Origin: Arthrobacter sp. V1I7
GTDB taxonomy: Bacteria; Actinomycetota; Actinomycetes; Actinomycetales; Micrococcaceae
NCBI RefSeq assembly: GCF_030817015.1
Contig: NZ_JAUSYS010000001.1
Span: forward strand, 4,278,001-4,342,000
DNA length: 64,000 bases
Reading direction: 5' to 3'
Shown: one piece after another, positions 35,955 to 44,130 of the stretch
How the letters are laid out: each line of letters opens with the position of its first letter
How positions within the stretch are numbered: position 1 is the first letter of the stretch
Notes under the pieces: model-generated
Seen by the model: the letters and a program-made list of their open reading frames with translations, nothing else
Database searches by the model: none
What the model was told of the DNA's origin: nothing
Program-made: the position numbers and the translations under genes

Positions 35955-37054
35955 GCGGTGGTACTCCTTAGAGGTCGAGGTTTACGGGTCCCGGCGGCAG
36001 CCGAAACGCACGTCTGGATTAGTTGGCCGGGTTCGCCGTGGACTTCGCCCGTGCGCAGGTCACGGACCTGGCCGGCCCGGAGGGGGATGAGGCAGCTGTG
36101 GCAGATGCCCATCCGGCAGCCGCTGGGCATAAGCAGGCCGGCGTCCTCGCCGACGTCGAGCAGGGGCGTGTCGCCGTCCGCCTCGACCTCGCGGTCGGAG
36201 GCCTCGAAGGTGACAATTCCGCCGTCGTGCCCCTCCCCGCCGGCCAGGCTGGTGCTGAAACGCTCGATCGTGAGGGTGGCCGACGGCGCCGCATCCGCTA
36301 CCGCGGAGGACCCGGCGGTCTCGGCTTCCCAGAGCGCTTCGGCATCGTCGAGGAAGCCTTCGGGGCCGCAGGCGTACGCTGCCCGCTGACGCCAGTCGGG
36401 GCAGATCCGCTCAAGCTCGTCGGCCGAGGTGAAGTCCAGCCGGCCGCGTTCCCCGGTGAACCAGTGGGTGACGCGGAAGTTGGGGAACTGGTCCGCGAGT
36501 TCGGCAAGTTCCTCGTGGAAAATGGCGTCCGCCGGAGTCCGGGCGGTGTGGATGAGCACGACGTCGGCGTCGGGTCGGTGCGGAACAAGCGTGCGGATCA
36601 TCGACATGACCGGAGTGATTCCGCTGCCGGCGGTGAGCATGAGCAGCGGACGCGGGTGTTCCGGCAGGACAAAGTCGCCCTGCGGCGATGCCAGGAAGAG
36701 CACGTCGCCGGGCTTGGTGCTGCGCACCAGGGTCCCTGAGACGGCGCCCATATCGGTGACTGTGATGGCCGGGTCCTCCCCGGCCGGGGCGCTGAGCGAG
36801 TACGACCGCCAGTGGCGGACGCCGTCGAGTTCGACGCCAATGCGGGCCCACTGGCCAGCAAGGTGTGCTTGCCAGCCGCGGCCGGGACGGAAGAAAATGG
36901 TGGCGGAATCGGCCGTTTCTGGAACCACCCGGGTGACGACCCCGCGCAACTGGCGGGCAGAGTACACGGGGTTGAAAAGCGCCAGAATGTCTTCTGGAGC
37001 TAGCGGGGTGGTCAGTAGAGATGCGGCGCGCGCCAGCTTACGGAGCCGGATCAT
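35951..37054 (-). CDS. Ferredoxin reductase with C-terminal 2Fe-2S domain (desaturase partner)
   Basis: 367 residues. An N-terminal FAD domain has the RSYSLSAP motif, an NAD domain has TAGSGITPVMSMI and ACGPEGFL, and a C-terminal plant-type ferredoxin domain has CRMGICHSCL and a fourth Cys in LIQTCVSA. This is the architecture of Rv3230c. It passes electrons from NAD(P)H to the desaturase encoded immediately downstream (4-nt overlap). Confidence 0.9.
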   Translation of the reverse strand: MIRLRKLARAASLLTTPLAPEDILALFNPVYSARQLRGVVTRVVPETADSATIFFRPGRGWQAHLAGQWARIGVELDGVRHWRSYSLSAPAGEDPAITVTDMGAVSGTLVRSTKPGDVLFLASPQGDFVLPEHPRPLLMLTAGSGITPVMSMIRTLVPHRPDADVVLIHTARTPADAIFHEELAELADQFPNFRVTHWFTGERGRLDFTSADELERICPDWRQRAAYACGPEGFLDDAEALWEAETAGSSAVADAAPSATLTIERFSTSLAGGEGHDGGIVTFEASDREVEADGDTPLLDVGEDAGLLMPSGCRMGICHSCLIPLRAGQVRDLRTGEVHGEPGQLIQTCVSAAAGTRKPRPLRSTTA

Positions 37055-37153
37055 TCACTAAGCTTATGTCAGTTTGCGTCATAGTTCTTCACCCAAGGCA
37101 TACGATCGAGTCTAGGAAACTGTCTGTCCGAAACAACTTTACGGATCCGACCC

Positions 37154-38356
37154 ATGAACGCTACACCAACCGGGCACGCCGCGGCCCCAAGTTACGACCC
37201 CCCATGGTTGGCGCTGCCGCAGGAAGTCAGCGATATGCTCCGCCCTAGGATGCCGGGCATAGTCGAGGCCATCATCGACGCGGTGCCTCAACTGGTACCC
37301 GCCTACGCCCGGCCGATTGAGGGCCGGTTCGGTCGCGGGCTCCGTCGCGGGGTGGCCGCGGCGCTGGACCGCTTCCTGCAGTTGCCCGGGACCAGGCTGC
37401 CGGCGCTGTCGGAGGAGAGCCGGCAGCTGGTGGCGGGGCTGGGAAGCGGCGAGTTCCGGCAGGGCCGGAGCATGGACGCGCTGCTGAGCGCGTACCGCAT
37501 GGGCGCCCGGGTGACGTTCCGGGAGATGTCCCGGGTGTCCGTCGAGCATCACCTGGGGCAGAGCGTCGTGGTGGACCTGGGCGAATCGATTCTTGCCTAC
37601 ATCGACGAGCTGTCCGCGGTCAGTGCCGAGGCGTACGCCTTCGAGCAGTCCGAGCGTGCCGGCGCGGTGGACCGGCGCCGCACCGAACTGCTGGACCTGT
37701 TGCTGCTGGGTCAGGCAGATGAGGCAGCCCTCCGCCAAAAGGCAGCCCTGGCGGACTGGTCCCTGCCCCCGCGGATGGTGGTGGTGACGCTGCCGCTGGA
37801 GCGGGCAGCCGGGCTGCGTCTGCGGCTCGGGGCTGGAACGCTCGTGATCGAACGGGAGACCGACGTCGTCGCCCTGGTCCCGGTACAGAAGTCCACCACC
37901 ATGCGGGCGAACCTCGAAAAGGCGCTGCAGGGCCGAAGCGCCGCCGTGGGCCCGGCCGGCGGCTGGGAGAAGGTCCCCGACTCGCTGCGCCTGGCGGTGC
38001 TCGCGGCCTCCGTAGTTCCTCCGCGGGACGGTCCGGAGGACCCGCCGATCTGGGCAGACGACCACCTGGCTCAGGTGATCCTCGGCGCGGAGCCCTCTGC
38101 CATTGCGGAGCTGGCAAACCGCAGGCTTGCCCCACTCGAGGGACTGCGCCCGGCCCAGCGAGAGCGGCTGGCGGAAACGCTGCTCTCCTGGCTGCGCCAC
38201 TGGGGCCAGCGCGCCCCGGTTGCGGCGGAACTCGGCATCCATCCGCAGACCGTGGGCTACCGGGCGGCGCAGTTGCGGGAGCTGTTCGGCGACACCCTGG
38301 AAGACCCGACCGCACGGTTTGAGCTGGAACTGGCGTTGCACGCCGGACGACGCTAG
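37154..38356 (+). CDS. PucR/CdaR-like transcriptional regulator
   Basis: 400 residues, divergent from the desaturase operon (99-nt gap). The N-terminal region is helical, and a middle domain follows. The C-terminal PucR-type HTH reads TLLSWLRHWGQRAPVAAELGIHPQTVGYRAAQLRELFGD, then a helical end. This class often controls the adjacent divergent gene, here the desaturase, but no ligand is evident. An imperfect palindrome TATGTC-n7-GTCATA near 37066 could be the operator. The last codons and stop are duplicated just downstream. Confidence 0.8.
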   Translation: MNATPTGHAAAPSYDPPWLALPQEVSDMLRPRMPGIVEAIIDAVPQLVPAYARPIEGRFGRGLRRGVAAALDRFLQLPGTRLPALSEESRQLVAGLGSGEFRQGRSMDALLSAYRMGARVTFREMSRVSVEHHLGQSVVVDLGESILAYIDELSAVSAEAYAFEQSERAGAVDRRRTELLDLLLLGQADEAALRQKAALADWSLPPRMVVVTLPLERAAGLRLRLGAGTLVIERETDVVALVPVQKSTTMRANLEKALQGRSAAVGPAGGWEKVPDSLRLAVLAASVVPPRDGPEDPPIWADDHLAQVILGAEPSAIAELANRRLAPLEGLRPAQRERLAETLLSWLRHWGQRAPVAAELGIHPQTVGYRAAQLRELFGDTLEDPTARFELELALHAGRR

Positions 38357-38442
38357 GCCCCGGGGACCCTGGGACCTGGCGGACGACGCTAGGCCCCCGC
38401 CGAGGTCTGCGGCCGGCGGAGGTCAGGGGCCGGCGGCAGCCG

Positions 38443-40056
38443 CTATTTTGCGGGGTTGTGCGTGCCGATCGGCACCAGGGTCAGGTCCGGATGGTTCTTC
38501 TCGATCCGGCGCAGCGCCCAGACATCGTTGAACAGGGCGAGGTACTCGCCGTCGGAGCGCAGCAGCACCTCGGCGCCGGGCACGTTGGCCAGCGCCGGCA
38601 TGGCGTCCGCCGTCGAGATCCGGGCGATGGAATAGGGCAGCCGCTCCAGCCGCATGGGCGCACTGAAATCATGGGCCATGCGGTCTTCAACCACTTCGAA
38701 CTGCATGGGTCCCACGGCGGCCAGCACCGGGGCCTGGTCTCCGCGGATGTCGGAACGGAGGACCTGGATGACGCCTTCGTGCTCAAGCTGTTCGATGCCG
38801 CGGCGGAACTGCTTGAAGCGGCTGGGGTCCTTGGACCGCGCCACCTGGAAGTGCTCCGGCGCGAACAAGGGGATGGCGGGGAACTCCACGGGCTGCTCCA
38901 GGAACAGGCTGTCACCGACCCGCAGCGACGAGGCGTTCACCAGGCCCACGACGTCGCCGGGGAAGGCCTCATCGATGACCTCGCGTTCGCGGCCGAACAC
39001 CTGCTGGGCATACTTGGTGGCGAAGGACTTCCCGGTCCGCCCCTGGGTCACCACCATGCCGCGTTCGAAGATCCCGGAGCAGATCCGGATGAAGGCGACG
39101 TGGTCGCGGTGGGCCTTGTTCATGCCGGCCTGGACCTTGAAGACGAAGCCGGCGAACGGGGCATCGACCGGACGGGCCGCGCCGTCGACGTCGGGACGGG
39201 GCGCCGCGGGCGGCGCGAAGTCCACGAGGGCATCGAGGATTTCCTTCACGCCGAAGTTCAGCGCGGCCGAGCTGAACAGGATCGGCGTGGCCTTGCCGGC
39301 GTGGAACGCTCCGACGTCGAACTCGAGGTTGGATTCGATGACGAGCCCGGCCTCGTCCACTGCGTTGGACCAGTCGTCGCCCTGGCTGGCAGCTGCCTCT
39401 TCCGGGGTGAAGTACTCGGTGAGGGCGATGCTGGCGCCGGCGTTGTTCCGCTGGAACTTGGCGAAGCGGTCGTTGCGGAGGTCCCACACACCCCGGAAGT
39501 CACCCGAAATGCCCACGGCCCAGGTCAACGGCATGGGCAGGAGCCCGGTGCGTTCGGTGATCTCGTCCATGAGGGCCAGCGCGTCCAGGCCGGGCCGGTC
39601 CCACTTGTTGATCACCGTGATGATGGGGAGGTTGCGCTGCTTGCAGACCTCGAACAGCTTCATGGTCTGGGTTTCCAGGCCCTTGGCGGCGTCCACGAGC
39701 ATCACGGCGCAGTCCACGGCCGCGAGCACGCGGTAGGTATCCTCGGAGAAGTCCGCGTGGCCGGGAGTGTCCAGCAGGTTGATCACGGTGTCCCGGTACG
39801 CGAACTGCAAGGCCGCCGAGCTGATCGAAATGCCGCGGTCCTTTTCCATCTGCATCCAGTCCGAGACCGTTTCCTTGCGGTTGGCCTTGCCGCTGGACGC
39901 CCCGGCCGTGCCGATGACTTTGGCGTGCAGTGCGAGCGCCTCGGTCAGCGTGGACTTTCCGGCGTCGGGGTGCGAGATCACCGCGAAAGTCCGACGCCGG
40001 GCCGCCTGCTTGTGAATCTCCTGGACTCGGGCGGGGCTAAGGACGTCTTGGGACAC
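38443..40056 (-). CDS. prfC: Peptide chain release factor 3
   Basis: 537-residue translational GTPase, normal RF3 length. G1 is SHPDAGKSTL, G2 region contains the KETVSDWMQMEKDRGISISS sequence specific to RF3, G3 is DTPGHADF and G4 is NKWD. EF-Tu-like domain II and the C-terminal RF3 domain (GPMQFEVVEDRM) follow. GTG start at 40056. It recycles RF1/RF2 after termination. Confidence 0.95.
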   Translation of the reverse strand: MSQDVLSPARVQEIHKQAARRRTFAVISHPDAGKSTLTEALALHAKVIGTAGASSGKANRKETVSDWMQMEKDRGISISSAALQFAYRDTVINLLDTPGHADFSEDTYRVLAAVDCAVMLVDAAKGLETQTMKLFEVCKQRNLPIITVINKWDRPGLDALALMDEITERTGLLPMPLTWAVGISGDFRGVWDLRNDRFAKFQRNNAGASIALTEYFTPEEAAASQGDDWSNAVDEAGLVIESNLEFDVGAFHAGKATPILFSSAALNFGVKEILDALVDFAPPAAPRPDVDGAARPVDAPFAGFVFKVQAGMNKAHRDHVAFIRICSGIFERGMVVTQGRTGKSFATKYAQQVFGREREVIDEAFPGDVVGLVNASSLRVGDSLFLEQPVEFPAIPLFAPEHFQVARSKDPSRFKQFRRGIEQLEHEGVIQVLRSDIRGDQAPVLAAVGPMQFEVVEDRMAHDFSAPMRLERLPYSIARISTADAMPALANVPGAEVLLRSDGEYLALFNDVWALRRIEKNHPDLTLVPIGTHNPAK

Positions 40057-40388
40057 GGTGCTACTTTCGCTGCGGTGTTGAGGAGGGGAAGTGCGCGGAG
40101 AGCCCGCGGTACACCCACGGCTTCCAGTTTATCGCAGGCCGCCGAGCTGACGTGAAGCGGGTCCGCGGCGGGGCCAAAGTGCGGTCCCGGAAGGCGGGCA
40201 CCAGGACCCATTCCGGGGCCCGGCGTGCGGGTCTCGAATGGGCCACTTTAAGGCTTGCCTGTGCGGTTGGGCCCCATGTTTACCTCTATCATGATGAGAG
40301 CGGGGAACCGAGTACTTTTGATCCTGCCGGGAAACACTGGAAACCGGCTTACCTGCGGGCGGTGGCCTGCACCTTTGAAGGGAAATTG

Positions 40389-41466
40389 ATGGCTCGGAGC
40401 CCTGAAGATTCACTCAAGGCGACTCTGGGCAGGGTGGCACCGGGCACGGCCCTCCGCGACGGCTTGGAACGCATCCTCCGTGGACGGACCCGGCGCGCTG
40501 ATCGTGCTCGGCATCGACCGGACCATCGAGTCCATCTGTTCCGGCGGCTTCGACATCGGCATCGATTTTTCCCCGACGCGGCTCCGGGAACTGGCCAAGA
40601 TGGACGGCGCCATCATTTGCGACAAGGACGCCAGCAATATCCTGCGCGCGGCCGTGCAGCTGGTGCCGGACTCCAGCATCGAAACCCAGGAATCAGGCAC
40701 ACGTCACCGCACCGCCGAACGCGTGGCCATCCAGACCGGCGTGCCGGTCATCTCGGTGAGCCAGTCCATGCAGATCATCGCGCTCTACGTGAACGGGCTG
40801 CGGCACGTGCTGGAAGGTTCGGAGAAGGTCCTGGCCCGCGCCAACCAGGCCCTGGCCACCCTGGAACGGTACCGCTCACGCCTGGACCAGGTAACCAGCT
40901 CGCTTTCAGCGCTCGAGATCGAGGCGATGGTGACGGTCCGCGACGTTGCGGTCACCCTGCAGCGCCAGGAAATGGTGCGCCGCATTTCCGAGGAGATCTC
41001 GCAGTATGTGCTGGAACTGGGCGAGGACGGGCGCCTGCTTTCGCTGCAGCTGGACGAACTGACGGTGGGCCGAGGTCCCGGTAGCGATGTCATCATCCGC
41101 GACTACTCCGGCCCGGACACCTCCCCCGAAGTCATCGACAAGGCCGTCAAGGCCCTGGTCAGCCTCGGCCCCACGGAGCTGATCGACCTGAGCAAGATCG
41201 CGGGCATCGTCGGTTTTGCCGGCGGAGAGGCCAACCTCGACGCGGTCGTCCAGCCGCGCGGCTACCGTTTGCTGTCCGGGCTCAAGGCCGTGCCGAAGGC
41301 CGTCGCTGACCGCCTGGTGGACCACTTCGGCGGACTGCAGTTCCTGATGGCGGCCACAATCGATGACCTCATGACCGTGGACGGCATTGGCGACCAGCGT
41401 GCCCGAACGGTCCGCGAAGGACTGAGCCGCATGGCTGAGGCAAGCCTGCTGGACAGGTTCCTCTAG
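40389..41466 (+). CDS. disA: Diadenylate cyclase DisA, interrupted by one frameshift
   Basis: Start ATG 40389 (AAGGGA upstream) opens MARSPEDSLKATLGRVAPGT and then LRDGLERILRGRT. The frame is lost at three C (40489-40491). With one base removed it continues GALIVLGIDRTIESIC and stays open to 41466, giving 358 residues, the normal DisA length. Catalytic motifs are DGA (restored 72-74) and RHR (105-107). The C-terminal HhH motif GLQFLMAATIDDLMTVDGIG is present. It makes c-di-AMP and scans DNA. As read, a GTG at 40480 could give a protein lacking about 33 residues. A sequencing indel is the simplest explanation. Confidence 0.88.
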
Positions 41467-41851
41467 CCCGCGTTTGTTCGCTCCGCAACTGACCTTTGCG
41501 GCACCTGCTCGGCTGCATCGAAACTCCATCTCAGGTTCACCGACCGGTGTCACCATCGGCTGGAAGGTTACGCAATCTTCTTTTGCCAGTGGACCGCATT
41601 TTCCGGACTTCTAGGCTTGGTTCGGTTCCACGTCGCAACAGAATGTGGTGTTCCTGCGGCCGAAATTAAAGCGCAAGCCGGGGTCTTGGACGAACACCAT
41701 AGGCGGGATTCGGCGGCCAGGTCACTCCTATCGACCAGCTTGCTTGCGCCGCCGCTTACAAACCTAGAGCAAAGCGCTTTTCAAGCCCGAGATCATGGCC
41801 TGCCTGGCCCGGTCTGCCAGCCGTTGATGCACCAAGCACCGTAGTGCGAAA
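41467..41851. other. Non-coding stretch after disA
   Basis: About 385 nt with lower GC than its surroundings. Short open frames on both strands lack ribosome binding sites and recognisable similarity. No tRNA-like fold was seen. Probably decayed sequence at the left edge of the accessory region. Confidence 0.45.
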
Positions 41852-41896
41852 TTCACAGAATTCACAAGATTCATAGACATTCACAGGAGCGTTCAC
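41852..41896 (+). repeat. Direct-repeat array B (TTCAC units, 9-10 bp pitch)
   Basis: Units begin at 41852 (TTCACAGAA), 41861 (TTCACAAGA), 41870 (TTCATAGACA) and 41880 (TTCACAGGAG), with a further TTCAC at 41892 where the relic start codon lies. The array precedes the ATPase relic at 41895 just as array A precedes the intact ATPase at 44131. Confidence 0.6.
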
Positions 41897-41959
41897 GGAG
41901 AACCCTTTCGCCAGACAGCAGGGGCCAATCCACCGGATTTGCTGGGGCGCGGGGGACTG
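41895..41959 (+). pseudogene. Relic 5' end of an AAA+ ATPase of the 44131 family
   Basis: AGGAG at 41885-41889 is followed after 5 nt by ACG (probably a mutated ATG), then codons for ENPF. After a lost base the frame reads PFRQTAGANPPDLLGRGGL. The intact ATPase at 44131 has PFRPTAGATPPEVIGRAGL at the same place (13 of 19 identical). Nothing of the Walker A region or beyond remains. It is a truncated, frameshifted second copy. Confidence 0.7.
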
Positions 41960-42055
41960 ACTCCGCGTCCCGCTCGTTCAGAGGGCCCACTCTCGCCAGC
42001 CGGGGAATCTGATGCCTGAAAGCGGCGTAGTTGGCAGCTCTGACGCTCCAGCCCA

Positions 42056-42082
42056 AATTGTCCAGACCCTGTCTGGACAATT
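42056..42082. repeat. Perfect 11-bp inverted repeat
   Basis: AATTGTCCAGA / TCTGGACAATT with a 5-nt centre (CCCTG), about 150 nt before the kinase start. It could be an operator or a small hairpin; no protein partner is obvious. Confidence 0.55.
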
Positions 42083-42227
42083 GCCCAAGCACAGACCAAA
42101 GCCACTTTATGGTTTCTTGGCCCGAGCTATCCTTAGCCCCGAAAAGAGCTTGCGCTAAACACGGAAACTCTCGAGACTCCATACCAGGCAGCTTTGGACG
42201 GGACCGATAATCGAAGTCGAGGTAATC

Positions 42228-42893
42228 ATGGATATGAACCCGGAAGTCGGCGAAACCGATGCGGGGCTCTGGCAAGCCGAGTCACTGGAGGGCGTGGTGC
42301 GGCGGCTGCTGCCGGCAGCAGGACAACGTCCGAACCGCCCCTGGATTGTAGCGGTAGATGGAAGGAGCGGGGCAGGCAAGACCACCCTGGTCGATCGTCT
42401 ACTAGCTCGAGTGCCGGACTCAGATGTCGTTCACACGGACGATGTAGCGTGGCATCTATCGTTTTTTGACTGGGCCGATGAACTCCGTGACGGTGTCCTC
42501 GAACCCCTGCTCCAAGGCGAGGCAATCCATTACCGTCCGCCGGGTTGGGTGGCCCGAGAACGTCCAGGTGCCATAGCTCTACCCGCCGGGCGTTCCGTGG
42601 TGTGGGTGGAAGGGAGCGGATCATCACGCCAAGCGCTCTCCGACCTAATCGACGCTTCGATCTGGGTGCAATGCGACAACATTGAAGCCCGACGTCGCCT
42701 CCTGGCACGAGATGGTCAGGAAGAAGAAGACCTGCACAGGGAGTGGGAAGAACAAGAAATTCCCTTCCTACTTGAAGACCGGCCATGGGAGCGGGCTACA
42801 GTGATCGTGGCCGGAAGGTCGGCCCTAGAGCACGATCCGAATACCCAAGTAGTAACCGCTCAGCCGGCACCAGCATGCGCGGAGATCACTTAG
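42228..42893 (+). CDS. P-loop kinase (uridine kinase-like)
   Basis: 221 residues. Walker A GRSGAGKTT at 45-53 is followed by the VVHTDDVAWH strand, where an Asp is positioned like the catalytic base of uridine/pantothenate kinase-type enzymes. Then come GEAIHYRPPGWV and a lid-like RRRLLARDGQEEEDLHREWEEQE segment. I see no substrate-specificity motif that names the target; AAA/uridine kinase-like family is as far as sequence allows. It stands alone, flanked by decayed DNA. Confidence 0.75.
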   Translation: MDMNPEVGETDAGLWQAESLEGVVRRLLPAAGQRPNRPWIVAVDGRSGAGKTTLVDRLLARVPDSDVVHTDDVAWHLSFFDWADELRDGVLEPLLQGEAIHYRPPGWVARERPGAIALPAGRSVVWVEGSGSSRQALSDLIDASIWVQCDNIEARRRLLARDGQEEEDLHREWEEQEIPFLLEDRPWERATVIVAGRSALEHDPNTQVVTAQPAPACAEIT

Positions 42894-43256
42894 CGCACGG
42901 ATTTGCCATCTCCGCACTTTTCCCAGCATGCACCAAGGGTTGGCTGGGCATAATGCGACTTCGATCAACCGCTATTTGATCGGAGCTTAGCCAATTTATG
43001 GGCTAACTGGCGAGCCTTCATACGTCGAACCAGCAGAGCCGGATCCGAGAGAGTCTTGGTGCTCTGCGGGCTCCCGGACATTGTCCGCACCTGAGTGCCG
43101 GTCGCCGCACAGTGTGTCCCGTAAGGGAACCCCTTGCGGGCCGCCCGCAGACCAAGGGAGATGCGGCCACGAAAGCCTTCCCTGGGTGCGGAACGACCAG
43201 TAGCGTTCTGCGCAGCGGGCCTGCGGACCGCTGGCCCCCCTTCGAGAGGACGCGCT
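42894..43256. other. Stretch without a clear gene
   Basis: About 360 nt. It contains a hairpin CCCGTAAGGG / CCCTTGCGGG (43118-43140, 9 of 10 pairs), which could terminate transcription of the kinase gene. A 38-codon minus-strand frame near 42965-43080 (MSGSPQSTKTLSDPALLVRR opening) has no recognisable family. Confidence 0.4.
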
Positions 43257-43520
43257 ATGCCAACCGTGATCGGCCACCACGATGTGAAGGACAAGGATCA
43301 TTGGCTTGTCTCACCGAAACGCGAAGAGATCTTCGGACCCCTCGGCGTCACCAACATCCGGACGTTCGTCAACCCACAGAACCCGACGCAAGTGGCGGTG
43401 CTGATGGACGTTCCCGACATGGATGCCGTCATGGCCCTGATGCAATCCGAGGCAGGTGCCGAGGCGATGGCGTATGACGGCGTGCTGCCCGAGACCTTGG
43501 TTATTCTCGTCGAGGCGTAG
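43257..43520 (+). CDS. Small conserved protein of unknown function (87 aa)
   Basis: ATG 43257 with GAGAGGA 6-7 nt upstream. Sequence MPTVIGHHDVKDKDHWLVS onward with FGPLGVTNIRTFV and a DVPDMDAVMALMQ helix, ending LPETLVILVEA. The beta-alpha-beta pattern and length suggest a single ferredoxin-like (dimeric alpha/beta barrel) domain. No catalytic residues can be named. Codon use looks normal for the genome, so it appears to be a live gene. Confidence 0.65.
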   Translation: MPTVIGHHDVKDKDHWLVSPKREEIFGPLGVTNIRTFVNPQNPTQVAVLMDVPDMDAVMALMQSEAGAEAMAYDGVLPETLVILVEA

Positions 43521-43590
43521 TTTCCTTTCTCGGAAGCGCGGGTGCGCGAAAACCGCCTATCGGCAGTGAACGGCTTCACCTCGTGTCGCG

Positions 43591-43947
43591 ATGGACGATC
43601 GTTTCCGTTCCAAGGGCGAAGCCGGCACCGGTGACGCCTCCAACGCCACCACGCACATGCGCCAGATCCGCGCCGAGCTACTCAAGGCCGAGCTACTCAA
43701 GCTCGCCGCCCTGCCCGAGGACGAGCTCTACGTCGCGGCCAAGGAACTGCAGGCACCGTACGACCTGGGCAAGGAAGTGGCCTCCACCGGCAAGCTCCCC
43801 GTGTTGCTGTTCATCGCCGGCGGCATCGCCACCCCGGCCGACGCCGCCGTCGTCAGGGCCACCGCCTTCTACGACGAGGCGATAACCTCTTCCGTGGTGC
43901 TCGGCCTCGAGTCCAGGATCCGGATGCCTCCATATTGGGGGAACTGA
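43591..43947 (+). pseudogene. Truncated and rearranged copy of pdxS
   Basis: The frame reads [20 protein letters not shown], then [20 protein letters not shown] and [11 protein letters not shown], closely matching residues from about 145 onward of the intact PdxS at 56241-57149. The N-terminal half of the barrel is missing. An exact 15-bp tandem duplication (43672-43686 and 43687-43701) gives [11 protein letters not shown] 28-residue piece that includes the [14 protein letters not shown] phosphate-binding segment is deleted before [11 protein letters not shown]. The end (MPPYWGN) is unrelated. Not a functional PLP synthase subunit. Confidence 0.85.
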
Positions 43948-44063
43948 TTCAAAAGGGGCCAATCAGGCCGAGCGGCCTCAGACATTTGGACACGGACTCC
44001 TTGTTGGGTCTTTGCCGAAGGCCGGCTCCACAGATCCGACCGTCACAGGATCAGGGACCGGAG

Positions 44064-44125
44064 TTCACCCAATTTACCCTTCGGTCTAAGTTCACCAAAT
44101 TCACCCTAATTCACCTGTTAGGGTG
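44064..44125 (+). repeat. Direct-repeat array A (TTCACC units, 9 bp pitch) before the AAA+ ATPase
   Basis: Units start at 44064 (TTCACCCAA), 44073 (TTTACCCTT), 44091 (TTCACCAAA), 44100 (TTCACCCTAA) and 44110 (TTCACC), with one degenerate unit at 44082. The last units overlap an 8-bp inverted repeat CACCCTAA / TTAGGGTG (44102-44109, 44118-44125). The array ends 5 nt before the ATG at 44131. It probably binds a protein at the promoter or leader, perhaps the ATPase itself. Confidence 0.65.
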
Positions 44126-44130
44126 GCTTC

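Noticed and set aside
37066..37084. Imperfect palindrome TATGTC-n7-GTCATA
   Set aside because: Mentioned with the PucR-like gene only; one mismatch and a single copy are too weak for a separate operator call.
40152..40388. Extension of disA upstream of 40389
   Set aside because: DisA similarity begins at the ATG at 40389, which has its own ribosome binding site; upstream codons are non-conserved leader sequence.
41871..42275. 134-codon minus-strand frame in the accessory region
   Set aside because: Covers the ATPase relic and the 11-bp palindrome in antisense, with no ribosome binding site or family similarity.
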